Source of the DNA: Deltaproteobacteria bacterium | GTDB lineage: Bacteria; Desulfobacterota; JAFDED01 | Direction of reading: 5' to 3' | Assembly (NCBI GenBank): GCA_019310535.1 | Contig: JAFDED010000005.1 | Coordinates: forward strand, 40,770-104,769 | DNA: 64,000 nucleotides | Shown: positions 1-7,829 of the stretch, in pieces | Position numbering within the stretch: the stretch's first letter is position 1 | How the letters are laid out: every line of letters starts with the position of its first letter | The notes under the pieces: model-generated | What the model was told of the DNA's origin: nothing | The model's input: only the letters and a program-made list of their open reading frames with translations | The model's database searches: none | Position numbers and translations under genes: made by a program

Positions 1-12
1 TACGCAAGGTTT

Positions 13-747
13 TTATAATTCAATCACCATCCCGTCATGTGCCGTTTCCAGGCCCATCCGGCCCACGTTGTTCAGGGCTTCCGGCCCCATGTGGGTGATA
101 AGTATATGGCCCACCTCCAGTTCTTCCCGGTGAGACACGAGGTCGCGATAGCTCATGTGGCGCGGGATATCTTTTTCAAAGGCGAACCCTTCAGCAATCA
201 AAAGGTCCGCTCCCTTTACCGCCTGTGCAAGTCCGGGAAACCACTGCGTATCGCCCGTGTAACACAGGACCCGCTCGCCGTCCTCGATGCGGTACCCGAA
301 GGCTGTCTCCCGAAGGGGGTGAACCACTTGAAAAGCAAGTGCGGAAATCCCGTCCAACTCCAGCGCTTCTCCTGCCTGCAGCTCTTTGTATCGAACCCGG
401 AACTTACGCGGGACATCCTTCATCTCTGAGAACATGACCCGGTACAGATCCTCCACTCGCTGCTCTGTGCCCGGAGGTCCGGCCATCACCAACTCATCGT
501 CCCGGTGCGACAGGAACTGATATTCCAGGTAAAAAAACGGGATCCCTCCGAAATGATCGCCGTGCAGGTGGCTCAGCAGGATCGCTTTGAGCTTCAATGG
601 CTCCAGTGAGGCACCCTTCATGCCGGGCAGGGTGCAGGGGCCACAGTCCAGTAGAATCATCGAATCGCCTGAACGTACGATGATGGCGGGGGCATTGCGT
701 CCTCCGCTCCCGAAAGCGTCACCTGTTCCCAGAAATATGATCTGCAT
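13..747 (-). CDS. MBL-fold metallohydrolase, RNase Z-like
   Basis: This 244-residue protein belongs to the metallo-beta-lactamase superfamily, in the branch related to ribonuclease Z. Metal-binding residues are visible as H60-x-H62-x-D64-H65 in SHLHGDH. A later Asp sits in YTGDTQW and a final His in LITHMGPE. The start at 747 is preceded on the minus strand by a GGAGAG ribosome site; an upstream in-frame ATG at 969 would add 74 residues unlike the family and is rejected. Members hydrolyse phosphoesters or other substrates with two zinc ions. The sequence does not show whether this one processes tRNA 3' ends, and no second homology region or exosite arm was recognised. It stands alone, divergent from the CBS gene. 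Confidence 0.85.
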   Translation of the reverse strand: MQIIFLGTGDAFGSGGRNAPAIIVRSGDSMILLDCGPCTLPGMKGASLEPLKLKAILLSHLHGDHFGGIPFFYLEYQFLSHRDDELVMAGPPGTEQRVEDLYRVMFSEMKDVPRKFRVRYKELQAGEALELDGISALAFQVVHPLRETAFGYRIEDGERVLCYTGDTQWFPGLAQAVKGADLLIAEGFAFEKDIPRHMSYRDLVSHREELEVGHILITHMGPEALNNVGRMGLETAHDGMVIEL

Positions 748-1290
748 AGTCTCTCCTTTCCCCGAGACTTCCAGAGTGCAAGCTTTATAGAGTAAGGTAT
801 AGCACAAAATTTCTTTAAGTCGAAATTTTTTTGTCATGTGCGAGGCAATTGCGCGAGGTCTTTTATTCTTGATATTTCCCCAAAATTCACTATAACAATG
901 CGCCAAAAAGATTTTGATTTTGATGGTATTAAGGGGCTTAGAAATGAAATGCTTTATGACACGTTGCACGGGCGTCTCGCCCTTATCATAGTATAGTCAG
1001 CACGGCCATGCCGCGGTGAGGGCTGAGCGGTAAGTATGATCGAGAAAAAAATGGGGAAACTTCCCAACTACAAAAACGACCTTCTTGCAATTAGCTATAT
1101 TATGTGGTAATGAACACTTTATATCCTGCGGAGATGGCGTGTGCAGGCACAATCCAGTCCTCAAGAGATTGCAAAGAGCGCATTTCCATCCCCTGGATTC
1201 GACACCCAAATTAAATCACTTTCGTTTGCCGCTTTTCCCATCACGACTCTATTTATTTACAGGGGTGCGGCGAACAAGGACGGCGTCATC
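748..1290. other. Intergenic region between divergent genes
   Basis: This 543-bp stretch separates the minus-strand hydrolase from the plus-strand CBS gene. Short open frames cross it but none has a ribosome site or family resemblance. It is AT-richer near 790-960 and probably carries the two divergent promoters, though I could not pick convincing -35/-10 pairs. Confidence 0.5.
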
Positions 1291-1932
1291 GTGATCGTAC
1301 AGCAATGGATGACCTCAAAAGTCATTACCGTTCAGGAACGGGAGTCCCTTGCTGAATGCATGTTTATTCTCCGCGAGAACAAGATCAGAAAACTTCCGGT
1401 TATGCGCGGCGATCGGCTGGTAGGCATTATCACTGACAAAGATATCAAGGAGTATACCCCTTCCAAAGCAACATCACTGGATGAATATGAGATCCATTAT
1501 CTGTTGACCAAGGTGTCGGCTCGGGATGTCATGACCCGGGACCCCATGACCATCTCTCCCGAGACCACGGTGGAAGAGGCGGCCTTGATCATGCATGAAA
1601 ATCGTCTTGATGTGCTCCCCGTCATGAGGATGAGCAAACTTGTGGGCATCATTACCGAGTCCGACATCTTTAAAGTGCTGGTATATATGTCCGGGGCCCG
1701 CTTCGGGGGAGTGCAGATCGGTGTGGATCTCGATGATACGGCTGACTCTCTCTATCCCTTGCTTGAGATTATCCGAAAGCACGGGGCAAAGATCATAAGC
1801 ATGTTTTCCATCTACGACCAGATGCCGGATGGCCGTCGATGTTGCGTCATACGGTTGATCGGAAAAGAGCTGGAACCGCTGATTCAAAACATAAAGGAGC
1901 AATTTCCCATCGCCTTCGAGACCAAATTATGA
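1291..1932 (+). CDS. Two-CBS-domain protein with C-terminal ACT-like domain
   Basis: This 213-residue cytosolic protein has two CBS domains, about residues 3-60 (WMTSKVITV, then RKLPVMRGDRLVGIIT) and 75-135 (DVMTRDPMTI, then DVLPVMRMSKLVGIIT). An ACT-like region follows at about 140-213. CBS pairs bind adenosine nucleotides and ACT domains usually bind amino acids, so a ligand-sensing regulatory role is inferred; no enzyme domain is attached. I chose the GTG at 1291 because translation from it begins (M)IVQQWMTS, the usual CBS N-terminus, with AAGGAC about ten bases upstream. The longer frame from 1141 adds 50 low-quality residues. The organisation resembles AcuB-type proteins, but nothing here supports acetoin use. 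Confidence 0.85.
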   Translation: MIVQQWMTSKVITVQERESLAECMFILRENKIRKLPVMRGDRLVGIITDKDIKEYTPSKATSLDEYEIHYLLTKVSARDVMTRDPMTISPETTVEEAALIMHENRLDVLPVMRMSKLVGIITESDIFKVLVYMSGARFGGVQIGVDLDDTADSLYPLLEIIRKHGAKIISMFSIYDQMPDGRRCCVIRLIGKELEPLIQNIKEQFPIAFETKL

Positions 1933-1993
1933 GGGCACCGCTGGCGGGTTTCTCCTGACTTCTTCAGATAAATCAAAATAAGACGAAAAAATC

Positions 1994-2461
1994 ATGACAC
2001 GCAAACCAATCACACCTGAAGGATACAGAAAGCTTCTGGCAAGGCTGGACCATCTCAAGCGGGTTGAAATGCCGAAAATTGTGCAGGCCATCGAAGAGGC
2101 CAGGGAGCATGGAGACATCTCCGAGAACGCCGAGTTCCATGCTGCAAAAGAGCAGCAAGGAATCATTCAGGCTCAGATTCACGACATCCAGGCACGCCTG
2201 AGCAACCTGAATATCGTGGATGTGGATCAACTTTCCATGGACCACGTGACCTTTGGCTCAACGGTGGTGCTGGAAGATCTGGACAACGGGCAAAAGGTCA
2301 CTTACCAGCTTGTTGGAGAGGATGAGGCAGATCCCGGTGCCGGAAAGATCTCTATCATTTCTCCTGTGGCCTTAGCTTTGAAGGGAAAGAAAATCGGTGA
2401 AGAGATTCAGGTTCGAACGCCGAAAGGAATCAGAGAATTCGAGGTTCTGGATATTCGCTGA
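1994..2461 (+). CDS. greA: Transcription elongation factor GreA
   Basis: GreA enters the secondary channel of stalled RNA polymerase and stimulates cleavage of backtracked RNA. The 155 residues match the usual length of about 158. The N-terminal coiled-coil hairpin spans about residues 10-75 and carries the acidic tip D41 and E44 in GDISENAEF, the residues that hold the catalytic metal in the family. The FKBP-like C-terminal domain covers about 80-155 and ends in the typical TPKGIREFEVLDI stretch. It begins 61 bases after the CBS gene on the same strand and may be cotranscribed with it. The ribosome site upstream is weak. Confidence 0.97.
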   Translation: MTRKPITPEGYRKLLARLDHLKRVEMPKIVQAIEEAREHGDISENAEFHAAKEQQGIIQAQIHDIQARLSNLNIVDVDQLSMDHVTFGSTVVLEDLDNGQKVTYQLVGEDEADPGAGKISIISPVALALKGKKIGEEIQVRTPKGIREFEVLDIR

Positions 2462-2792
2462 TTCAATTTGTAAATTTATTTCTTGATCTTACTGGTATTT
2501 TCCTGTAGGGTAAATTCTTGTTATGAATAAACCAGCGTTGGTGCTCTTTGTGGTATTCGTCGGACATGTCAAGCCCGAAAAAGCTCCCGCCGGGTGGAAT
2601 GAAAGAGGCGTTTTCAAAATGATTACCGGATTTGGATAGAGAAATTATACGCCGAAGAAAGGAAATCCCGGTATTACTAATAATTGCTCCGCCAGCAATC
2701 CCTGCTGAGAGGTAACGTCAGCGCACACCGGGGGACAACTACCACGACTATTCCAACAATGTTAATATGATTAATAACGTCAGAGCCTCGGG
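2462..2792. other. Leader region upstream of glycine riboswitch
   Basis: About 330 bp between greA and the first glycine aptamer. It should contain the promoter of the gcv operon. A 38-codon frame at 2523-2639 has no ribosome site and is not supported. I see no clear promoter hexamers or terminator. Confidence 0.4.
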
Positions 2793-3007
2793 CCGGGGGA
2801 GAGACCATTACGGGGCGCCGAAGGGGCAAGGAATATTGAAACTCTCAGGCAAAAGGACCCCGGTTCACTGATCTTCTGGAGAGTCCGGTATTTAAGGCGT
2901 AGTCCTGTGGAAGCAGGCCTTTTGCTGTGTACGCCGGCACCGAAGGGGCAAACCCGCATCTACCGTGATGTATCGTGGGTGAATCTCTCAGGTAAAAGGA
3001 CAGAAGA
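2793..3007 (+). promoter_or_regulatory. Tandem glycine riboswitch
   Basis: Two glycine aptamers lie in tandem upstream of gcvH. Both carry the family core: GCCGAAGGGGCAA in the first and CACCGAAGGGGCAAA in the second, followed by CTCTCAGGC/T-AAAAGGAC. Aptamer 1 is closed by CCGGGG (2793-2798) with CCCCGG (2858-2863). After an 8-base linker, aptamer 2 is closed by TCTTCTG (2872-2878) with CAGAAGA (3001-3007). The latter strand is also part of the terminator stem at 2994-3042, so closing the aptamer should block termination. That makes this an ON switch: glycine turns on its own cleavage system, as known for this class. Confidence 0.97.
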
Positions 3008-3050
3008 AGGATGTTTGGCGGACATTCTTCTTCTGTCCTTTTATTTTTTT
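2994..3050 (+). terminator. Riboswitch-controlled intrinsic terminator
   Basis: A 21-bp hairpin pairs 2994-3014 with 3022-3042, with one G-U pair and a 7-base loop (3015-3021), followed by a T-rich tract ending near 3050. Its 5' strand contains CAGAAGA at 3001-3007, which alternatively closes aptamer 2 of the glycine riboswitch. The two structures exclude each other, and gcvH begins 22 bases after the tract. Confidence 0.93.
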
Positions 3051-3072
3051 TAGCATGAGGAAAGGAGGCAGT

Positions 3073-3459
3073 ATGAATTTCCCGGATGAACTTCGTTATG
3101 CAAAGACTCATGAATGGGCTCGAAAGGAAGGCGGCGAGGCTGTGGTGGGAATCACGGACTTCGCACAGGATGCGCTGGGAGATGTGGTTTTCGTTGATCT
3201 CCCTCAAGAAGGCGTCACGTTCAAGGCAGGAGACGTTTTCGGTTCCATAGAGTCTGTGAAAGCGGTATCGGAACTTTACGCCCCACTCAGCGGTGAAGTG
3301 GCGGCCATTAACAACGGTTTGGAAGAGCATCCTGAATGGGTCAACGATGATCCATACGGGCAGGGCTGGATGATTCGTCTCCGCCCTTCATCTCCGGATG
3401 AATGGGACCGGCTGGAAACTGCGGAATCTTACAAGAAGGGCCTGGAGAGAGAGGAATAG
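3073..3459 (+). CDS. gcvH: Glycine cleavage system H protein
   Basis: GcvH is the lipoyl carrier that shuttles the aminomethyl group between the P, T and L proteins. The 128 residues match the family length. The lipoyl-lysine is K63 in SIESVKAVSE, and the N-terminus YAKTHEW is typical. The ATG at 3073 follows AAAGGAGGC; an ATG at 3055 lies upstream of that site and is rejected. It is the first gene after the glycine riboswitch, and gcvPA follows 49 bases later. Confidence 0.98.
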   Translation: MNFPDELRYAKTHEWARKEGGEAVVGITDFAQDALGDVVFVDLPQEGVTFKAGDVFGSIESVKAVSELYAPLSGEVAAINNGLEEHPEWVNDDPYGQGWMIRLRPSSPDEWDRLETAESYKKGLEREE

Positions 3460-3508
3460 AGGTGACGCAAATATTTCAACCGTGAAACATCCCCAAAGGG
3501 AGGTTGCA

Positions 3509-4852
3509 ATGCCATACATTCCAGCCACTCAAGAGGAATTAACCGCTATGCTCAGGACAATGGGCATAGAGCGAGTGGATGAGCTCTTCGAGTCGGTGCC
3601 CCCTGAAATACGGTTGAAGGGACCGCTCAACCTGCCGCCCTCCATGTCGGAACCCGACCTTATGGCCCATCTCCGGAAGCTGGCCGGGGAGAATGCCTCC
3701 TCCTGGCTTTCTTTTTTGGGTGGAGGAATCTATCCCCACTACATTCCCGCAGTCGTGGATCATCTGGCGGGAAGGGCTGAGTTTGTTACCGCCTATACTC
3801 CATATCAGGCCGAAGCCAGCCAGGGAACGCTTCAGGCCATCTTCGAGTACCAAAGCCTGATCTGCATGCTCTCCGGGATGGATATTTCCAATGCCTCCAT
3901 GTATGACGGTGCGTCCGCCCTGGCCGAGGCTGCCCTTATGGCCTGCAGAGCCAGCAGCAAGTGCAAACTGCTCATCAGCGCCGGCGTTCACCCCCAGTAT
4001 CGGGCAGTGGTGCGAACTCTTGGGTCTGCCATGGGAATGAGTCTGCTCGACATTCCTCTTGGCGAGAATGGACAGACCAGGAACCCCCGGGAGTTCCTGG
4101 ATGGCGAAACAGCGGCCGTCCTTATCCAGAGCCCCAACTACTTCGGGTGCATCGAGGATTTGAAGACAGCGGCGGAATCGGCCCACAAAAAAGGGGCATT
4201 GCTGGTGGCATGTGCTACCGAGGCCTTGTCCTTGGGATTGCTCAAGCCCCCCGGCGCCCAGGGCGCGGACATCTTCGTGGCAGAAGGGCAGTCATTTGGT
4301 TTACCCCAATCGTTCGGTGGTCCCTTGCTGGGCATTCTGGCCGTTCGTCAGGAGCAGCTTCGCCGCATGCCGGGGCGGTTGGTGGGACAGACCGTTGACA
4401 GGCGGGGTAACACCGGCTACGTGTTGACACTGGCTGCCCGGGAGCAGCACATCAGGCGAGAGAAAGCAACTTCCAACATATGCACCAACGAATCGCTCAT
4501 GGCCCTCAGAGCGGCCGTATACCTGTGCACCCTCGGCCCCCGCGGACTCCGGGAAGTGGCACGGCTTAACCTCCTCAAGGCGCGATACGCCCGGGAGCGC
4601 ATCGCGTCTCTCCCCGGGTTCCGAATGGCCTTCTCCGCACCGGTGTTCAATGAGTTCACCGTCTATACACCCAGGCCTGCTGCGAAGATTCTCGAAGCCC
4701 TCCGTAGTCGTCGAATCCATGGAGGCATCGATGTTTCCCGGCACATTCCCGGCGGAGGAGACACCCTTTTGATCTGTGTGACCGAAATGCACTCGAAGGA
4801 AGATATAGACAGCCTCTGCGCAGCCCTTGCCGATGGAGGACGAGAAGAATGA
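3509..4852 (+). CDS. gcvPA: Glycine dehydrogenase (decarboxylating) subunit 1
   Basis: This 447-residue protein is the alpha subunit of the two-subunit P protein, which decarboxylates glycine and transfers the aminomethyl group to lipoyl-GcvH. It opens with MPYIPATQEEL and contains the characteristic SFLGGGIYPHYIP, TPYQAEASQGTLQ and REQHIRREKATSNICT stretches. The subunit lacks the PLP-binding lysine, which lies in subunit 2. The ATG at 3509 follows AAAGGGAGG; an in-frame ATG at 3398 inside gcvH is rejected. Its stop overlaps the start of gcvPB in ATGA, which suggests translational coupling and equal production of the two subunits. Confidence 0.97.
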   Translation: MPYIPATQEELTAMLRTMGIERVDELFESVPPEIRLKGPLNLPPSMSEPDLMAHLRKLAGENASSWLSFLGGGIYPHYIPAVVDHLAGRAEFVTAYTPYQAEASQGTLQAIFEYQSLICMLSGMDISNASMYDGASALAEAALMACRASSKCKLLISAGVHPQYRAVVRTLGSAMGMSLLDIPLGENGQTRNPREFLDGETAAVLIQSPNYFGCIEDLKTAAESAHKKGALLVACATEALSLGLLKPPGAQGADIFVAEGQSFGLPQSFGGPLLGILAVRQEQLRRMPGRLVGQTVDRRGNTGYVLTLAAREQHIRREKATSNICTNESLMALRAAVYLCTLGPRGLREVARLNLLKARYARERIASLPGFRMAFSAPVFNEFTVYTPRPAAKILEALRSRRIHGGIDVSRHIPGGGDTLLICVTEMHSKEDIDSLCAALADGGREE

Positions 4853-6357
4853 CCGATATGCACAATAGGGAACTCGGCCTGCAAATGGATGAGCCGCTGA
4901 TTTTCAATCGGGGGGCGCCCGGACGCCGCGCCTTCATTCCGTCCCCTTGCGATGTGCCCGAGGTGGAGGCGGAGAAGCTCATCCCTCCTGATTTGATCAG
5001 GGAGGATGTGGATGGATTCCCCGAGGTCAGCCAGGTGGAACTGGTTCGCCACTTCACCCGGCTGTCTCAGTGGAACATGGGGATAGACACTGCCTTCTAT
5101 CCGCTGGGCTCGTGTACTATGAAATACAACCCCAAGGTCAATGAGGAGGCCGCCGCCCTGCACGGGTTCTCGGAGCTTCACCCCTGTGTGGATCAACGGG
5201 ATGCCCAGGGTATCCTGCGGTTGATGCTTGAGTTGGAGCGGTGCCTGTGCGAAATCAGCGGCATGTCGCGGGTAGCGCTCCAGCCCGCTGCGGGCGCACA
5301 GGGGGAGCTTACGGCAATGCTGATGATCCGCGCCTATCACGCAGGGCGCGGGGATACCCGACGGCGCGTGATCCTACCTGACTCCTCCCATGGGACCAAT
5401 CCCGCATCCACGGCGCTTTGCGGCTATGAGGCGGAAACAATCCCCAGCGACCGGCGGGGGCTTGTGGACACCGCTGTCCTGCGAAAACGCCTTGGCCCCG
5501 ATGTAGCGGCCCTCATGCTGACCAATCCTAACACTCTGGGATTGTTCGAGCGGGACATCCTGGAGATAAACCGGCTTGCGCACGAAGCCGGGACCCTGGT
5601 TCACTGCGATGGGGCAAACCTCAACGCCATTGTCGGGGTCTGCCGTCCGGGAGACATGGGCTTCGACACCATCCAGTTCAACCCGCACAAAACCTTCTCT
5701 ACGCCTCACGGTGGCGGGGGACCCGGTGCGGGCCCCACTGGAGTATCGGAAACGCTGGTTCCCTATCTGCCCGTTCCCACGGTTGAGATGGATGATGGCC
5801 AATTACGGCTCGAGTACAACCGGCCGCACACCATAGGCCGTGTCCGCTCTTTCTACGGCAACGTCGGGGTGATGGTCAGGGCCTACGCGTACATCCTCGC
5901 TCTGGGATCCGAAGGTATCAGGCGAGTCGCCGAAGCAGCCGTGATCAACGCCAATTATCTGCTGCAGCGGCTTGAGGCCAAATATCCGCCGAAATACGGT
6001 AGGCCATGCATGCACGAGTTCGTACTGGATGACAGCAAACTGGCCCCCTTCGGTGTATCCACCCTTGACGTGGCCAAGCGGCTCATCGACTATGGTTTTC
6101 ACCCCCCCACCATATACTTCCCGCTCATCGTCAGTGGAGCCCTGATGGTTGAGCCGACGGAGACTGAGACGCGGGAAACACTGGATTCATTTGCGAAAGC
6201 CTTGGAGGCCATTGCGCAAGAGGCCCAGAAGGACCCGGAGATATTACATCAGGCCCCTCACTTAACCAGGCTGAGCCGCCTAGACGAGACCCGGGCCGCC
6301 CGCAAACCCATATTGCGTTGGACCCCCGGTTTGTCTCCCTCTGGTAACGATAAATGA
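4849..6357 (+). CDS. gcvPB: Glycine dehydrogenase (decarboxylating) subunit 2
   Basis: This 502-residue protein is the beta subunit of the split P protein and carries the cofactor site. The PLP lysine is K281 in FNPHKTFSTPHGGGGPG. Other family stretches are FYPLGSCTMKYNP near the N-terminus, HGTNPAST, CDGANLNA and YFPLIVSGALMVEPTE. The start overlaps gcvPA by four bases. Split P proteins are usual in Gram-positives, archaea and many anaerobic Proteobacteria, while E. coli has one fused chain. The next gene on this strand starts 457 bases away, beyond a repeat element, so the operon may be interrupted here. Confidence 0.97.
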   Translation: MTDMHNRELGLQMDEPLIFNRGAPGRRAFIPSPCDVPEVEAEKLIPPDLIREDVDGFPEVSQVELVRHFTRLSQWNMGIDTAFYPLGSCTMKYNPKVNEEAAALHGFSELHPCVDQRDAQGILRLMLELERCLCEISGMSRVALQPAAGAQGELTAMLMIRAYHAGRGDTRRRVILPDSSHGTNPASTALCGYEAETIPSDRRGLVDTAVLRKRLGPDVAALMLTNPNTLGLFERDILEINRLAHEAGTLVHCDGANLNAIVGVCRPGDMGFDTIQFNPHKTFSTPHGGGGPGAGPTGVSETLVPYLPVPTVEMDDGQLRLEYNRPHTIGRVRSFYGNVGVMVRAYAYILALGSEGIRRVAEAAVINANYLLQRLEAKYPPKYGRPCMHEFVLDDSKLAPFGVSTLDVAKRLIDYGFHPPTIYFPLIVSGALMVEPTETETRETLDSFAKALEAIAQEAQKDPEILHQAPHLTRLSRLDETRAARKPILRWTPGLSPSGNDK

Positions 6358-6427
6358 TAAAAAGGATTATCCTATTAGGTCAGCAAATAAAGCTTTTATT
6401 AAATTCTTATTGCTTAACCATTGAACC

Positions 6428-6709
6428 GAAAGCTGTGATTCAATACCGGCCGAACCTTAATGGCATTCAGGTTCCATGAGGGGTGGCCCGGACAATTTAT
6501 TGTCCGGGCTGCGCAGCAGCAAGAGGCAGTACATGGCTCGTTTAATGGTTCCCGGGCGCGGGGTGCACCGGGCAAAACCTCTTGCCGCTTCGCGACCCGG
6601 ACGACAAGTCGTCCGGGCCACCCCAACAACATCCTGCATCTATTATTGGCGGCAATTTGACTGTAATATCGTTGATCAATATGTTGCTGATCAACGCGGA
6701 TAATTCTAA
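6428..6709. repeat. Dispersed structured repeat, copy 1
   Basis: This sequence of about 280 bp recurs in direct orientation at 17569-17846. By manual alignment there are about 15 substitutions and one 3-base gap, roughly 94 percent identity. It holds an outer inverted repeat, GGGGTGGCCCGGAC (6480-6493) with its exact complement at 6611-6624. Inside are two perfect hairpins with related stems, 6486-6496/6499-6509 and 6596-6605/6608-6617. A third hairpin, GTTGATCA (6671-6678) with TGATCAAC (6688-6695), lies near the end. No transposase or target duplication was recognised. An overlapping 66-codon frame is open in both copies, but the palindromic make-up argues for a noncoding element. Confidence 0.88.
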
Positions 6710-6814
6710 TGATAAATAAAGGAAATTTACCGCAGAGATCACAGAGAAAGAAAACAAAAAATCTCTCTATATTTTCTCAGTATGCTCTGCGGTAAAAATA
6801 ATAAGGAAGAGCCT

Positions 6815-7750
6815 ATGGAATGGATCTGTGTTGCTGCTCCGGCCAGCATCGGCAATGCCGGGCCGGGATATGATGCCCTGGGGGTGGCGGTCACCGGTCC
6901 CGGTGATCGGGTTTGGGCCCGCCGGGTCCCTCAGTCAGGCATTTTCATCAAAGAGATCCTGGGCTTCTCTCATGGAATTCCAATGGAACCGGGGTCAAAC
7001 AGCGTGGGCATTGCCGCCAGAGGTGTCCTGGACGCTCTGGGTGTGAAGGAAGGGCTGGAGCTGAGGATAAGCAAGGGGATCCCGCCGGCAAGCGGGTTGG
7101 GCAGCAGCGCCGCAAGTGCCTGCGCCGGTGCGTTTGCCGCCAACGCCGTTTTTGAATACCCCTTGCCCCGGGAGAAGCTGCTTCCTTTCTGTACAGAGTC
7201 TGAGCGAGCCACATCGGGAGACGCATACGCGGACAACGTGGCCGCCAGCCTCCTGGGAGGACTGGTGCTCATCCAGGGCACCGATCCCGTCGAGGCGATC
7301 TCACTGGGCGCTTTGGAAGGAGTATACTTCGTCGTCGCCACACCCAGGTTCACCCTGACCACCCGGGAAAGCCGGGGGGTGGTGCCCAAGGACATTCCCA
7401 TAAAGGCCGCTGTGGCAAATATGTCGGCCGTAGCCTCTGTGGTGGCAGGCCTGTTAACTAAGGACGTCAAATTGTTCGGTAGGGGGATTCAGGACCATCT
7501 GGTTGAGCCGTTCCGAAGTCCGCTTATTCCCGGTTTCCATGAGATAAAGGCTGCCGCCCTCGATGCAGGAGCCCTGGGATGCGCTATATCCGGATCCGGC
7601 CCCAGTATATTCGCTGTTACCGGGAGCGATGATGTCGCCCGTGTTGTGGGAGAACGGATGCGTGCAGGCTTCATGGAACATGGGCTTGAATCCGAAATCC
7701 GCCTCGCCGTCATGGATGTTCAAGGAACGAAAATAGTGTCGCCGGAATGA
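6815..7750 (+). CDS. thrB: Homoserine kinase (GHMP family)
   Basis: ThrB phosphorylates homoserine in threonine synthesis. The 311-residue protein has the N-terminal VAAPASIGNAGPGYDALG stretch and the ATP-binding GHMP motif PPASGLGSSAAS at about residues 90-101. The C-terminal motif is GALGCAISGSGPSIFA. AAGGAAGA precedes the ATG at 6815; an ATG at 6782 lies upstream of this site. It sits between gcvPB and the SHMT-GcvT fusion, and no other threonine gene is in the window. The family match is firm. Its place among glycine/serine C1 genes leaves a small chance that it acts on another hydroxy-amino acid, which the sequence does not show. Confidence 0.88.
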   Translation: MEWICVAAPASIGNAGPGYDALGVAVTGPGDRVWARRVPQSGIFIKEILGFSHGIPMEPGSNSVGIAARGVLDALGVKEGLELRISKGIPPASGLGSSAASACAGAFAANAVFEYPLPREKLLPFCTESERATSGDAYADNVAASLLGGLVLIQGTDPVEAISLGALEGVYFVVATPRFTLTTRESRGVVPKDIPIKAAVANMSAVASVVAGLLTKDVKLFGRGIQDHLVEPFRSPLIPGFHEIKAAALDAGALGCAISGSGPSIFAVTGSDDVARVVGERMRAGFMEHGLESEIRLAVMDVQGTKIVSPE

Positions 7751-7829
7751 AAGAGAATAAGGATGCACGTTCTCCGAAAATAAGCATCCCCAATTTTCTA
7801 GTTCTCCGGAATAAGGGAGATGTAATGAC

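Noticed and set aside
6460..6660. 66-codon open frame in the repeat, also open in copy 2
   Set aside because: At least two overlapping frames are open in both copies, there is no ribosome site, and the DNA is palindromic. Openness is explained by composition.
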